This document shows, piece after piece, positions 17,760 through 27,117 of a DNA stretch of 44,933 bases. This DNA is from Candidatus Gottesmanbacteria bacterium RIFCSPHIGHO2_01_FULL_40_15 (GTDB lineage: Bacteria > Patescibacteriota > Microgenomatia > 2-02-FULL-39-11). The stretch spans positions 1 to 44,933 of the forward strand of contig MFJF01000007.1 in the NCBI GenBank assembly GCA_001779115.1, in the 5' to 3' direction. Under the pieces are notes generated by a model. It had not been told where the DNA came from. It saw only the letters and a list, made by a program, of their open reading frames with translations, and did not search any database. A program made the position numbers and the translations under genes. Within the stretch, counting starts at the first letter, position 1. Each line of letters starts with the position of its first letter.

Positions 17760-20099
17760 ATGAAGTTAACCGGCATCCGCCAGCAGGTATTTCTGGATCG
17801 ATATTCTTTGAAAAATGAAAAAGGTCAGTCTGTTGAAAAAACACCAGAGAAGATGTGGCGGCGTGTTTCCAAGGCGGTTTCTTTGATTGAGAAAAAAAAG
17901 GAAAGTCTTTACTGGGAAAAAAAGTATTACTCTGCAATGGAGGATTTTAAATTTGTTCCTGGCGGCAGAATTCTTTCAGGTGCCGGTACCGGTTATAAAG
18001 TTACTTTTTATAATTGTTTTGTTATTCCTTCTCCCCAAGATTCGCGTGACGGTATATTGGAAACATTAAAGCAGATGGTGGAAATTATGGCCCGCGGTGG
18101 AGGAGTAGGTATAAATTTATCGTCTCTCCGCCCCCGGGGTGCCCGTGTCAGAAAAGTAAACGGGTTTTCTTCAGGGCCTTGCAATTGGGCTGAACTTTTT
18201 TCAGTTGCCACGAAAGATATCATCCAGCAGGGCGGCTCAAGGAGGGGAGCTTTAATGCTTATGTTATGGGACTGGCATCCTGATATTGAAGAATTTATTA
18301 CTGTCAAAAGGGATCTGACCAGAATAAACGGAGCCAATCTTTCAGTTTGCGTTTCGGATAAATTTATGGAAGCGGTTAAAAAAGATGCCGATTGGCAGCT
18401 TGTTTTTCCTGATATCAAAGACAAGGAATATGACCGGAAGTGGGAGGGTTATCTGGATGATTGGGTAAAACTGGGTAAAAAAGTAAAAATTCATAAAACG
18501 ATAAAAGCCCGTTATCTTTGGGATCTTATAAGCGAAGCAGCCTGGGGCTCCGCGGAACCCGGTGTTGTCTTTATGGAAAGGTATAATAAATGGAATAACA
18601 ATTGGTATTTCAACAAAATTAATTGTGTTAATCCGTGCGGAGAAGAAGGATTACCCTCTTATGGTGTCTGTAATCTTTGTTCAATAAATTTGGCCGCTCT
18701 GATCCGAGGAGGAAAAATAGACTATAAAGAACTGGCGGATATTGCTAAAACCGGTGTTCATTTTCAGGATAATGTTATTGATGCTGACTCATATGTCTTT
18801 CCCCAAATAGAAAAGGTGCAAAGATTAGGCGAACGGAGGATCGGTTTGGGTACTATGGGTTTGGGTGACGCATTGATAAAAATGAAAATCCGTTACGGAT
18901 CACCGGAAAGTCTTAAAGTAATTGATAAAATCTATAAAACAATCAGAGATGCCGCTTATGAAGCTTCAGCCGATATAGCGAAAGAAAAAGGTGCTTTTCC
19001 CAAGTTCGACGCTTCTAAATATCTGAAAGGATATTTTGTAAGTAAACTGCCCCAGGGTATCAAAGCAAAAATTCAAAAATACGGTATCAGAAATTCGGTT
19101 CTCCTGCAGCAGGCTCCCACCGGTTCAACTTCTCTTCTGGCCGGAGTTTCTTCAGGCATAGAACCTGTATATGAGTTTTCCTTTATAAGAAGGGACCGGC
19201 TTGGTGAACACAGGCTTTATCATCCGCTTTTTGAAACTTGGAAAAAGGAGAATCCGGGTAAACCCGTCCCTGATTATTTTGTTTCTGCCAATGATCTTTC
19301 ACCTGAAGATCATGTTCGGGTTCAGGCGGGTATTCAAAAATACGTCGATGCCTCAATATCAAAAACTGTTAACGCGCCCAATACGCATACGGTTGATGAT
19401 GTAAAGAAACTGTATAAACTGGCTTACGAGCTGGGTTGCAAAGGTATAACTTATATGCGGGAAGGCAGCCGTCCCGGTGTTTTGGAAAGAGTTGTTCCGA
19501 AAAAACAGGATGAAAAAGTTAAAAAAGCGGATTTGATCGGCAGTAATGGTCAGGAAAAACCTGAAATCACTCCCAGACCAATGATAGTCAAAGGTGCGAC
19601 ATATCAGATTGACACTCCGGTTGGTACTGCTTTTGTTACGATTAATACCGATGAGGGAAACCAGCCTCTTGAGTTGTTTATCAATGTCGGAAAAGCAGGC
19701 TCCGATGTCACTGCCATGGCTGAGGCCGTAGGTCGGCTTGCTTCTCTGGTGTTGCGCATGCAATCGCCGGTACCGGCTCAGGAACGCTCTTATCAAATTT
19801 TCAACCAGCTGATAGGAATTGGTGGCAGTAAGTCATTGGGTTTTGGGGATAAAAAAGTCCGTTCACTTCCCGATGCGGTTGCTAAAATTCTCGCTATGCA
19901 TTTCGGATATAATGTCAAAAACGGCAATGGGATTTCAAGTAAAGAAAAACTGCTTGATAAACCCATGGCTGTTTTAACTCAGGAAGTCTTGCCGGTTGAA
20001 AATTCGGAATATGATCTTTGTCCTTCATGCGGAGTAGCTGCTCTAGCTTTTGAGGAAGGTTGTAAGAAATGCTACAGTTGCGGTTACTCGGAATGTTGA
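17760..20099 (+). CDS. nrdJ: Adenosylcobalamin-dependent (class II) ribonucleoside-diphosphate reductase
   Basis: FVPGGRILSGAG, NPCGEEGLPSYGVCNLCSINLAAL, QQAPTGSTS, KGITYMREGSRPGVLE, C-terminal CPSCG...CYSCGYSEC. Confidence 0.92.
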   Translation: MKLTGIRQQVFLDRYSLKNEKGQSVEKTPEKMWRRVSKAVSLIEKKKESLYWEKKYYSAMEDFKFVPGGRILSGAGTGYKVTFYNCFVIPSPQDSRDGILETLKQMVEIMARGGGVGINLSSLRPRGARVRKVNGFSSGPCNWAELFSVATKDIIQQGGSRRGALMLMLWDWHPDIEEFITVKRDLTRINGANLSVCVSDKFMEAVKKDADWQLVFPDIKDKEYDRKWEGYLDDWVKLGKKVKIHKTIKARYLWDLISEAAWGSAEPGVVFMERYNKWNNNWYFNKINCVNPCGEEGLPSYGVCNLCSINLAALIRGGKIDYKELADIAKTGVHFQDNVIDADSYVFPQIEKVQRLGERRIGLGTMGLGDALIKMKIRYGSPESLKVIDKIYKTIRDAAYEASADIAKEKGAFPKFDASKYLKGYFVSKLPQGIKAKIQKYGIRNSVLLQQAPTGSTSLLAGVSSGIEPVYEFSFIRRDRLGEHRLYHPLFETWKKENPGKPVPDYFVSANDLSPEDHVRVQAGIQKYVDASISKTVNAPNTHTVDDVKKLYKLAYELGCKGITYMREGSRPGVLERVVPKKQDEKVKKADLIGSNGQEKPEITPRPMIVKGATYQIDTPVGTAFVTINTDEGNQPLELFINVGKAGSDVTAMAEAVGRLASLVLRMQSPVPAQERSYQIFNQLIGIGGSKSLGFGDKKVRSLPDAVAKILAMHFGYNVKNGNGISSKEKLLDKPMAVLTQEVLPVENSEYDLCPSCGVAALAFEEGCKKCYSCGYSEC

Positions 20100-20126
20100 G
20101 GAAAAAATCTCACTTCGGGAAATTAG

Positions 20127-20678
20127 TTGATGAAAGTCAAAATTTATACCAAAACCGGCGATCAGGGGTTTACTTCAACATACAAAGGTATACGCATTTT
20201 AAAATCAGACCCGCAGGTTGCGGCTTATGGTTCAATTGATGAGTTGAACTCAATACTTGGAGTCCTCATTAATTATCTCAATAACGAAAAAAAAATTAAA
20301 AACTTCATTGTTCAAGTTCAGTCAGACTTATTTGCCATCGGAGCTTTTCTGGCCGGAAATAAAATTTCACTTAAATATCTGAAAACCCGTGTAACTCTTA
20401 TGGAAAAGTTGATTGATGAACTGGAAAGCCGCCTTCCCTTACTTAAAAATTTTATTCTCCCTGGTGGAAAGTTGAGCTCCGCTTGGGCAAATTTTTCAAG
20501 AGCTGTTTGCCGCCGGGCAGAAAGGAAAGTAGTCAGGTTAAAAACCGCCGGTTTTGATATGGATGGCCGGATTCTCATATATCTCAACAGGCTGTCCGAT
20601 TTATTATTTATTATAGGCAGATATTCAAACTTCCGTCTCCGTATTCCTGAAATAATTTGGAAAAAGAAAGATCTGTGA
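20127..20678 (+). CDS. Cob(I)yrinic acid a,c-diamide adenosyltransferase (PduO type)
   Basis: KIYTKTGDQGFTSTYKGIRILKSDPQVAAYGSIDELNSILG...LPGGKLSSAWANFSRAVCRRAERKV. Confidence 0.9.
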   Translation: MMKVKIYTKTGDQGFTSTYKGIRILKSDPQVAAYGSIDELNSILGVLINYLNNEKKIKNFIVQVQSDLFAIGAFLAGNKISLKYLKTRVTLMEKLIDELESRLPLLKNFILPGGKLSSAWANFSRAVCRRAERKVVRLKTAGFDMDGRILIYLNRLSDLLFIIGRYSNFRLRIPEIIWKKKDL

Positions 20679-20766
20679 TTTAAAAAATTAAATCAATCCT
20701 GCTTTCCTCTTGTTATTAAAGGTAATTTTTGACAAAATAAGATTGTTATAAATTTAGTTTATTTCT

Positions 20767-21237
20767 ATGAAAAAATATCATCCGAAAAGAAAAATTAATT
20801 ATCTGCTGATTTCGCTTTTTATTATTATAGTTTTAGTTTTGCTGGCACAAAAAACCGTGTTAAAAACCGGTATTAATATTCCGCCAAGGAATGACAATAT
20901 CCGTTCAAACGAACAACCGGAAATTAATCCACAAGATAACAAAGTACTGCAAAATAAAATAACCATTGATTACGGCGGCGGTAGGAAAAAAAGTTTTCAG
21001 GTTGCAGCCGCTAACGCTTATGAAGCTTTAGCCATTGCGGCTGAAAAAGACGGTATCAAATTGGAAAGCAAAGAGTATAAATACGGTCTTATAGTGGAGT
21101 CGGTAAACGGGGTAAAAAATACCAATGATAAATATTGGATTTTTTCTGTTAACGGTAAACCGGGACAAATATCGGCAGATCGGACTGTAATAAGTCCCGG
21201 AGATGCGGTTATTTGGGAATACGTTCGGTCAAAATAA
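20767..21237 (+). CDS. Membrane-anchored DUF4430 (transcobalamin-like beta-grasp) protein
   Basis: N-terminal TM; AYEALAIAAEKDGIKLES...KYWIFSVNGKPGQISADRTVISPGDAVIWEY. Confidence 0.75.
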   Translation: MKKYHPKRKINYLLISLFIIIVLVLLAQKTVLKTGINIPPRNDNIRSNEQPEINPQDNKVLQNKITIDYGGGRKKSFQVAAANAYEALAIAAEKDGIKLESKEYKYGLIVESVNGVKNTNDKYWIFSVNGKPGQISADRTVISPGDAVIWEYVRSK

Positions 21238-21240
21238 GTA

Positions 21241-21800
21241 TGAAATTAAAAGTTGCTTTAATTCTTATACTGTTAGGTTTTCTATTCCGGACCGTTTTTC
21301 ATTTGGGGGAAAATATTGAATTTGTCACCTCCGCCGCGCTCCTGTCGGGGAGCTTCCTCGGTCCTTTTTGGGCTGTCACCGTTCCCCTGGTAATAATGGC
21401 CGTATCCGATTTTTTTATCGGTAACACCATGATTTATCTTTTTACTTGGAGTGCCTATTTAATTATAGGATTGATGGGTTTTCTGCTTTTACGGAAAAAA
21501 AAAGGAAAAATTTCCCACATTATAAAAGCCGGTTTTACCGGTATTGTTTCATCCTTGATCTTTTTCCTCTGGACAAATTTCGGAGTTTGGTTTTTGGACA
21601 GTTTCGGAATGTATGAAAAAAGTTTTAACGGATTATTGTCGGCATATATTTATGGTTTGCCATTTTTAAAATCAAATCTTGCCGGTAATCTTTTTTTTGT
21701 TCCTCTTTCGTTTGCCGTTTTTCACTTCATCCCCGAATTATATCTCGCTTATTCGGACTTATTATCAAAAAAGTTTTCTCTGGGAAAAACCCGAAAATAG
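21241..21800 (+). CDS. Multi-TM protein, DUF6580/ECF substrate-binding subunit-like
   Basis: Several TM helices; SGSFLGPFWAVTVPLVIMAVSDFFIGN...FLWTNFGVWFLD...LLSAYIYGLPFLKSNLAGNLFFVP. Start taken as ATG 21241 after the upstream stop. Confidence 0.65.
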
Positions 21801-21818
21801 AAAATTGAGATAAATTTT

Positions 21819-22259
21819 ATGCCTGCCGATTCAGATTCTTCTCAAATGAAACCGGTTTCTCCTTCTCCCGTGACTCCGGTATCTGCTGTCACCGGTCCGG
21901 GAAAGGAATCCGAATCAGTGACTGTAAAAAAAGACGGAATTCTCGAAGCGGTCGGCAGTGATATTGAAATTGAAAAAGAAGTTGAAAATGCCGGAGTCGA
22001 AAAATTATCGGGAAGTTATGAGTTGCCTCCCGATGTCAAAAAACTCGGGGTTTCCGTAAGTAATGCTCAAAGTCCTGTTTTTACCGCAGCTCAAGTTTCT
22101 TTACCGATCACCGATGATAAAATATTGGAGGGATTAAAAGCCCCGCTTTCTTCTGCTTTTAAATGGTTGGCTGTCTGGTGCATAAAAAAACTTCAAAAAG
22201 CACACCTTGTCCTCAAAAGCATACATGGTAAAATCATTCGGGTAAAAGTCAGAGATTAA
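21819..22259 (+). CDS. Conserved-looking hypothetical protein
   Basis: Intact 146-codon ORF in an operon-like position; low-complexity N-terminus. Confidence 0.5.
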   Translation: MPADSDSSQMKPVSPSPVTPVSAVTGPGKESESVTVKKDGILEAVGSDIEIEKEVENAGVEKLSGSYELPPDVKKLGVSVSNAQSPVFTAAQVSLPITDDKILEGLKAPLSSAFKWLAVWCIKKLQKAHLVLKSIHGKIIRVKVRD

Positions 22260-22330
22260 AAAACCCTTGCAGCCGGCTTCTTTAGCGAAGCGCTTGGTGT
22301 CACCGAGTGATTTTCAATGAAATTAACCGG

Positions 22331-22347
22331 CCCCGTAATTATCGGGG
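22331..22347 (+). terminator. GC-rich hairpin followed by short T-tract
   Basis: CCCCG-TAATTAT-CGGGG then TTT. Confidence 0.45.
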
Positions 22348-22362
22348 TTTATAATATTTGTA

Positions 22363-24708
22363 ATGGATGAAAGTACCGCTGTTATAGTTAACCAGTTAAG
22401 TGATTTTGGAATAACTTTATTAATCCTGGTCTTATTACTGTCAGGAATTTCATTATTTCTGTATTTCCTGTTTTTATGGTGGAAATATAGAAATCGGGAA
22501 AAACAAAGTCTGGAGTTTATTCTGCTTCAGGTGTCGGTACCCAAAGAAAATGAAATAAAAATCGACGCTGCCGAGCAATTTTTTACTTCGCTGTCTTCAC
22601 TCTCTCATGGAGGTTTTTTATCTTTTTTAAAGCCACAGGACCATATCGCTTTTGAAATTGTCGGTCGTTCCGGCGATATCCGTTTTTATGTTTCGGTCCA
22701 TCATCATCTCCGGGATTTGGTTGAAAAACAAATTTACGGTATGTATCCGGCAGCGGAAATAAAAGAAGTTGATGAATACAATATATATAATGAAAAATCA
22801 AAAATAGCTTTTGCATCCCTGGTATTAAAAGATTCCGATTATTTACCTATTAAAACCTATCGGGATTTGCCGGTTGATCCTCTCTCCGCCATTACCTCAA
22901 CTGTCGGCAAAATGCAGACGGGTGAAGGGGTAGCCATACAAATTTTGGTAACTCCGGCAGATGGAAAATGGAAACAAGCCGGTAAAAACCATTTATCGAA
23001 TATCAAAAAAAACGAAGCCAACCCCGATAAAGCTCAATATAATATCGATGCTAAATCTTTGGAAACAATCGAAAATAAAGTCGCCAAACCGGGATTTAAT
23101 ACCGCCATAAGGATTGTTGTTTCTTCAGATAGTCGGGAATCGGCTAAAATGCATCTTAATAATATCCAATCGGTTTTTGCCCAATTTTCATCCGATAAAA
23201 ATCATTTCGGAACTACAAAAATGCTGTTGAAGAGTTCTTTTATGTTTGATTTTATTTACCGTTATTTCCCCGTTTCCAATTGGCCTTATAAACAATCCAG
23301 TGTTTTATCCAGTGAAGAGTTAGCCACAATTTTCCACTTCCCCAATAAAAGCGTGGAAACTCCTCATATTAACTGGGTGACTTCAAAAAAATCTCCCGCG
23401 CCCTCTGATATTCCCACTTCAGGACTCTATCTTGGTAAAAGTACTTATCGGGGAATTTCCCGCCCAATTTATATGCAGCTTGACGACAGACGCCGCCATG
23501 CGTATATCATCGGAAAAACAGGTGTCGGTAAATCAGTTCTTTTAAAAGAAATGATTCTTCAGGATATTAAATCCGGTCAGGGTGTTGCTGCTATTGATCC
23601 TCATGGTGATCTGATCGAAGGTATACTTCCCTTAATACCTCCCGAACGCGCCGAAGATGTCATTTATTTTGACCCTTCTGACGGTGAGCGGCCGATGGGG
23701 TTAAATATGTTGGAAGCCTATACGGAAGAACAGAAACACTTTATTGTCACCTCAATTATCGGTCTGATGTATAAGCTTTATGATCCTCAAAAAACCGGAA
23801 TAATCGGACCCCGTTTTGAACATGCCATAAGAAATGCCATGTTGACCGTCATGGTTCAGCCCGGAGCCTCCTTTGTTGAAGTGGTCAGGGTTCTGACTGA
23901 CTCCACCTTTGTCCAGGAGCTTTTGCCCAAAGTTACCGATCCGATAGTCCGCCGCTATTGGACTGATCAGATTGCCCAGACCTCCGATTTTCATAAATCC
24001 GAAGTTCTCGATTATATTGTTTCCAAATTCGGCCGGTTCGTTACCAATAAATTGATGAGGAATATTATCGGCCAAAGTAAAAGTGCTTTTGATTTTAGAA
24101 AAGTCATGGATGAAGGAAAAATTCTTCTGGTTAATCTGGCCAAAGGGAAATTAGGCGAAGAAAACTCGTCATTTCTGGGTTTGATTTTAGTTCCGAAAAT
24201 CCTTGTAGCTGCCATGAGCCGGGTTGACACGCAGGAAGACCAGCGACGGGATTTTTACCTTTATGTTGATGAATTTCAGAATTTTGCCACCCCCGATTTC
24301 GCCCAAATTTTATCTGAAGCGCGTAAATTCCGCCTTAATCTCTGTGTCGCCAATCAGTTTATCGGGCAGATGGAGGAAGAAGTTAAAAATGCCGTTTTTG
24401 GTAATGTCGGAACTATTATTTCATTCAGAGTCGGTGTTACTGACGCAAATTATCTTCAGCATTGGTATACTCCGACATTTTCGGAAAATGATCTGATTAA
24501 TGTCGATGTCTATAATGCATATATTAATACTATTATTGATAATAAGCCGGCGCCTCCGTTTTCCGTTGACATGAGAAAAGATTTGTCTCAATTAAAAAAA
24601 ATGGAAAATAAGGAAGTTGCCAAAGCTATTGTTCAATTGTCCCGCCTTAAGTACGGCCGGCCCCGTGAACTGGTTGAAACCGAAATTTCCCAAAGAGCCA
24701 GACTCTGA
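22363..24708 (+). CDS. VirD4/TraG/DUF87-like type IV secretion ATPase with N-terminal TM
   Basis: IIGKTGVGKSVLLKEMILQDI Walker A; AIDPHGDL; FYLYVDEFQNFATPDFAQILSEARKFRLNLCVANQF. Confidence 0.88.
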   Translation: MDESTAVIVNQLSDFGITLLILVLLLSGISLFLYFLFLWWKYRNREKQSLEFILLQVSVPKENEIKIDAAEQFFTSLSSLSHGGFLSFLKPQDHIAFEIVGRSGDIRFYVSVHHHLRDLVEKQIYGMYPAAEIKEVDEYNIYNEKSKIAFASLVLKDSDYLPIKTYRDLPVDPLSAITSTVGKMQTGEGVAIQILVTPADGKWKQAGKNHLSNIKKNEANPDKAQYNIDAKSLETIENKVAKPGFNTAIRIVVSSDSRESAKMHLNNIQSVFAQFSSDKNHFGTTKMLLKSSFMFDFIYRYFPVSNWPYKQSSVLSSEELATIFHFPNKSVETPHINWVTSKKSPAPSDIPTSGLYLGKSTYRGISRPIYMQLDDRRRHAYIIGKTGVGKSVLLKEMILQDIKSGQGVAAIDPHGDLIEGILPLIPPERAEDVIYFDPSDGERPMGLNMLEAYTEEQKHFIVTSIIGLMYKLYDPQKTGIIGPRFEHAIRNAMLTVMVQPGASFVEVVRVLTDSTFVQELLPKVTDPIVRRYWTDQIAQTSDFHKSEVLDYIVSKFGRFVTNKLMRNIIGQSKSAFDFRKVMDEGKILLVNLAKGKLGEENSSFLGLILVPKILVAAMSRVDTQEDQRRDFYLYVDEFQNFATPDFAQILSEARKFRLNLCVANQFIGQMEEEVKNAVFGNVGTIISFRVGVTDANYLQHWYTPTFSENDLINVDVYNAYINTIIDNKPAPPFSVDMRKDLSQLKKMENKEVAKAIVQLSRLKYGRPRELVETEISQRARL

Positions 24709-24733
24709 AAAAATTTGGTATAATTCTTCCTGA

Positions 24734-24805
24734 GGACCTGTAGTTCAACGGTCAGAACGGTACTCTTATAAAGTATAGACGATGGTTCGACTCCATCCAG
24801 GTCCA
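24734..24805 (+). tRNA. trnI: tRNA-Ile(TAT)
   Basis: Hand-folded cloverleaf: GGACCTG/CAGGTCC acceptor, GTTC/GAAC D-stem, GTACT-CTTATAA-AGTAT anticodon arm, GATGG-TTCGACT-CCATC T-arm; CCA not encoded. Extended -10 TGGTATAAT at 24716-24724. Confidence 0.9.
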
Positions 24806-24807
24806 CA

Positions 24808-27111
24808 ATGGATCTTTATCAAGAAACTCCGGCCGATACCAAAATAAACTCAGATGTGTCCGGAACAAAACCACAGAAAATCAAATTTTTGGTTTTGTTT
24901 GGAATTTTGGGAATTTTTGTTATTGTCGCGATAACTTCTTATTTTATTACCCGGAAATCAGATCATTCGGCCATTAATCAAAAGGCCTCAAAAAAAACCC
25001 CGGAAAATATTAATAAACCTGTCGCTGTTGCGTTTGCTTCTGATTTCGCGGCATATGAAGAAGTCCCGGTAAACATAAACCCGAAAATTCCGGCTTATTC
25101 CGTCAGCCCTGATTTAAACGGCATCTCAAATGTCAATGACTTTGAACTGTCCGAAAATGCCGAAAAATTACTTGTTAAAAACGGTTTTGTTGTCCAGCCG
25201 GCTTATAATGATGAATTTTTTTCGCTTTATGAATCAAATCGGTACAGCTTTACCCCGAATTTTATTACCGTTGATTCAATGCTTCACAATTACCACCTGA
25301 TGTTTGATTTTCTGTTAAAACAGCTTGAGGAACAAAAACTTTATCAGGAATTAGGAAAACTTAATGCCGGTATGCTTTCTGATTCATTGGATCAGTTTAA
25401 TAGCTTGACTGGGACTGAATGGGAAAATGCCGCCAAAAGAAATGTTGGTTTTTTTGCCGTCGGCAGCAAACTTTTGGATTCACAAGTGGGTATTCCCTCA
25501 GTTGTCAAAAGTGAAGTAGAAAAGGAATTGGCATTAATTGACGCGCATCAGGGAATTGATAAGTCACCGGTAGCCAATATCAACCGGTCCCCGGATTCTC
25601 CTGAAACTTACAGAGAAGATTACTCACAATACATACAAAGGGGTCATTACGACAAATCTAAACAGCTAAAAGCTTATTTTAAATCCATGATGTGGTATGG
25701 CAGATTGACTTTTCGCCTGAAAAATGATGATGAAATAAAATCGGGAATATTAATAACATTAGCCTTAAATAAAGAAATAAATCAAACTGCTTGGAACAAA
25801 ATCTACCAACCGGTAAACTTCTTTGTCGGTAAAAGCGATGACATTACCTATTATCAGTTCAAAGATTTGGTTAAAACTGTTTATGGCGAAAACCCGGCAA
25901 TTCAGACTGTATCCGGTGATATAAATAAATTTTCATCTTTTGTTGCATTGACCGGTAATTTGGAACCTCCCTTAATAAATTCAATGCCTATTTTTTCATC
26001 GTCAATTCAACCGGATCGGGAAAAAGAAATAAAAGGTTTCCGTTTTATGGGACAACGGTTTACCGTCGACGCTTCAATTTTTCAGCGGCTTATTTATCGT
26101 GAAGTTGGTGATAAGACCGGATCCTGCCAAAACTTCAAGCCCGAGGAAACGGATTGTCTGTCAGGAGCAAGATGTCTTCCAAAAGGATTGGATATCCCGG
26201 CGGCCATGGGTTCAACCGAAGCCACTAATATCGTAGCCGGCCAGGGAGAAACTCAATACGCCTGCTATTCTGAGAATTTATCAAAAATGCGGTCATATAT
26301 TGCCGGATTGTCACCGGAGAATTGGACTCAAAATTTATATTGGGGTTGGCTGTATCAACTGCGTCCGCTTCTTGATGAGAAACCGGAAGGCTATCCCGCT
26401 TTTATGCGCAGTCCCGCCTGGGTTAAAAAAGATCTTAATGCCTTTTTGGGCAGTTGGAGTGAATTAAAACATGACACGATACTTTACGCCAAACAGGTTT
26501 ACGCAGAAATGGGAGCCGGAGGTATCGGGGAAAAAGACGACCGCGGTTATGTGGAACCTAACGTCTTTGTTTACGCGCGTCTGGCATCGCTCCTGAAAAT
26601 GACAAATGTTGGTTTGGAGAAACGGGGATTGCTAACCCCCGATATGAAAGATAATCTTAGTAAGATGGAACAACTGGCCATTTCGCTTAAAACCATATCG
26701 GAGAAAGAATTGAATAATGAAAAATTAACGGACGGTGATTATGAGCTGATAAGGTCCTTCGGCGGGCAGTTGGAACATTTCTGGCTTGAAGTTAACAAAG
26801 ACGAACCTCAATTTAAAGAGTCTACAAGCCCGAGAGATTACTTATATGAAAATCCGGCCGCTATTGTCGCTGATGTTGCCACTGATCCTAACGGTCGGGT
26901 CTTGGAGGAAGGCACGGGAAAAATTTTTGAGATTTTTGTCGTCGTCCCGGTAGAGGGTAAGTTAAAAATAACAAAAGGCGGAGTCTATTCTTATTATGAA
27001 TTTGAGTGGCCGATGACGGACAGGTTAACCGATAAAAAATGGCGGGAAATGCTTATTTCCGGAAAAGCACCGCCGTTACCGGAGTGGACGAATGCGTTTG
27101 TCGTAAAATAA
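24808..27111 (+). CDS. DUF3160 family membrane-anchored protein
   Basis: N-terminal TM and DUF3160-like sequence (DVATDPNGRVLEEGTGKIFEIFVVVP...YYEFEWPMTDRLTDKKWREML). Confidence 0.8.
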   Translation: MDLYQETPADTKINSDVSGTKPQKIKFLVLFGILGIFVIVAITSYFITRKSDHSAINQKASKKTPENINKPVAVAFASDFAAYEEVPVNINPKIPAYSVSPDLNGISNVNDFELSENAEKLLVKNGFVVQPAYNDEFFSLYESNRYSFTPNFITVDSMLHNYHLMFDFLLKQLEEQKLYQELGKLNAGMLSDSLDQFNSLTGTEWENAAKRNVGFFAVGSKLLDSQVGIPSVVKSEVEKELALIDAHQGIDKSPVANINRSPDSPETYREDYSQYIQRGHYDKSKQLKAYFKSMMWYGRLTFRLKNDDEIKSGILITLALNKEINQTAWNKIYQPVNFFVGKSDDITYYQFKDLVKTVYGENPAIQTVSGDINKFSSFVALTGNLEPPLINSMPIFSSSIQPDREKEIKGFRFMGQRFTVDASIFQRLIYREVGDKTGSCQNFKPEETDCLSGARCLPKGLDIPAAMGSTEATNIVAGQGETQYACYSENLSKMRSYIAGLSPENWTQNLYWGWLYQLRPLLDEKPEGYPAFMRSPAWVKKDLNAFLGSWSELKHDTILYAKQVYAEMGAGGIGEKDDRGYVEPNVFVYARLASLLKMTNVGLEKRGLLTPDMKDNLSKMEQLAISLKTISEKELNNEKLTDGDYELIRSFGGQLEHFWLEVNKDEPQFKESTSPRDYLYENPAAIVADVATDPNGRVLEEGTGKIFEIFVVVPVEGKLKITKGGVYSYYEFEWPMTDRLTDKKWREMLISGKAPPLPEWTNAFVVK

Positions 27112-27117
27112 AAATGA

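Noticed and set aside
18008-18424. Antisense ORF inside nrdJ (and similar antisense/alternate-frame ORFs in the track, e.g. 19359-19796, 30476-30837, 41406-41813)
   Set aside because: They lie opposite or out of frame with strongly supported genes, show no family motifs and have frame-shadow composition.
17760-20099. Intein in the ribonucleotide reductase
   Set aside because: Length and continuous RNR motifs leave no room for an intein; no splice-junction motifs seen.
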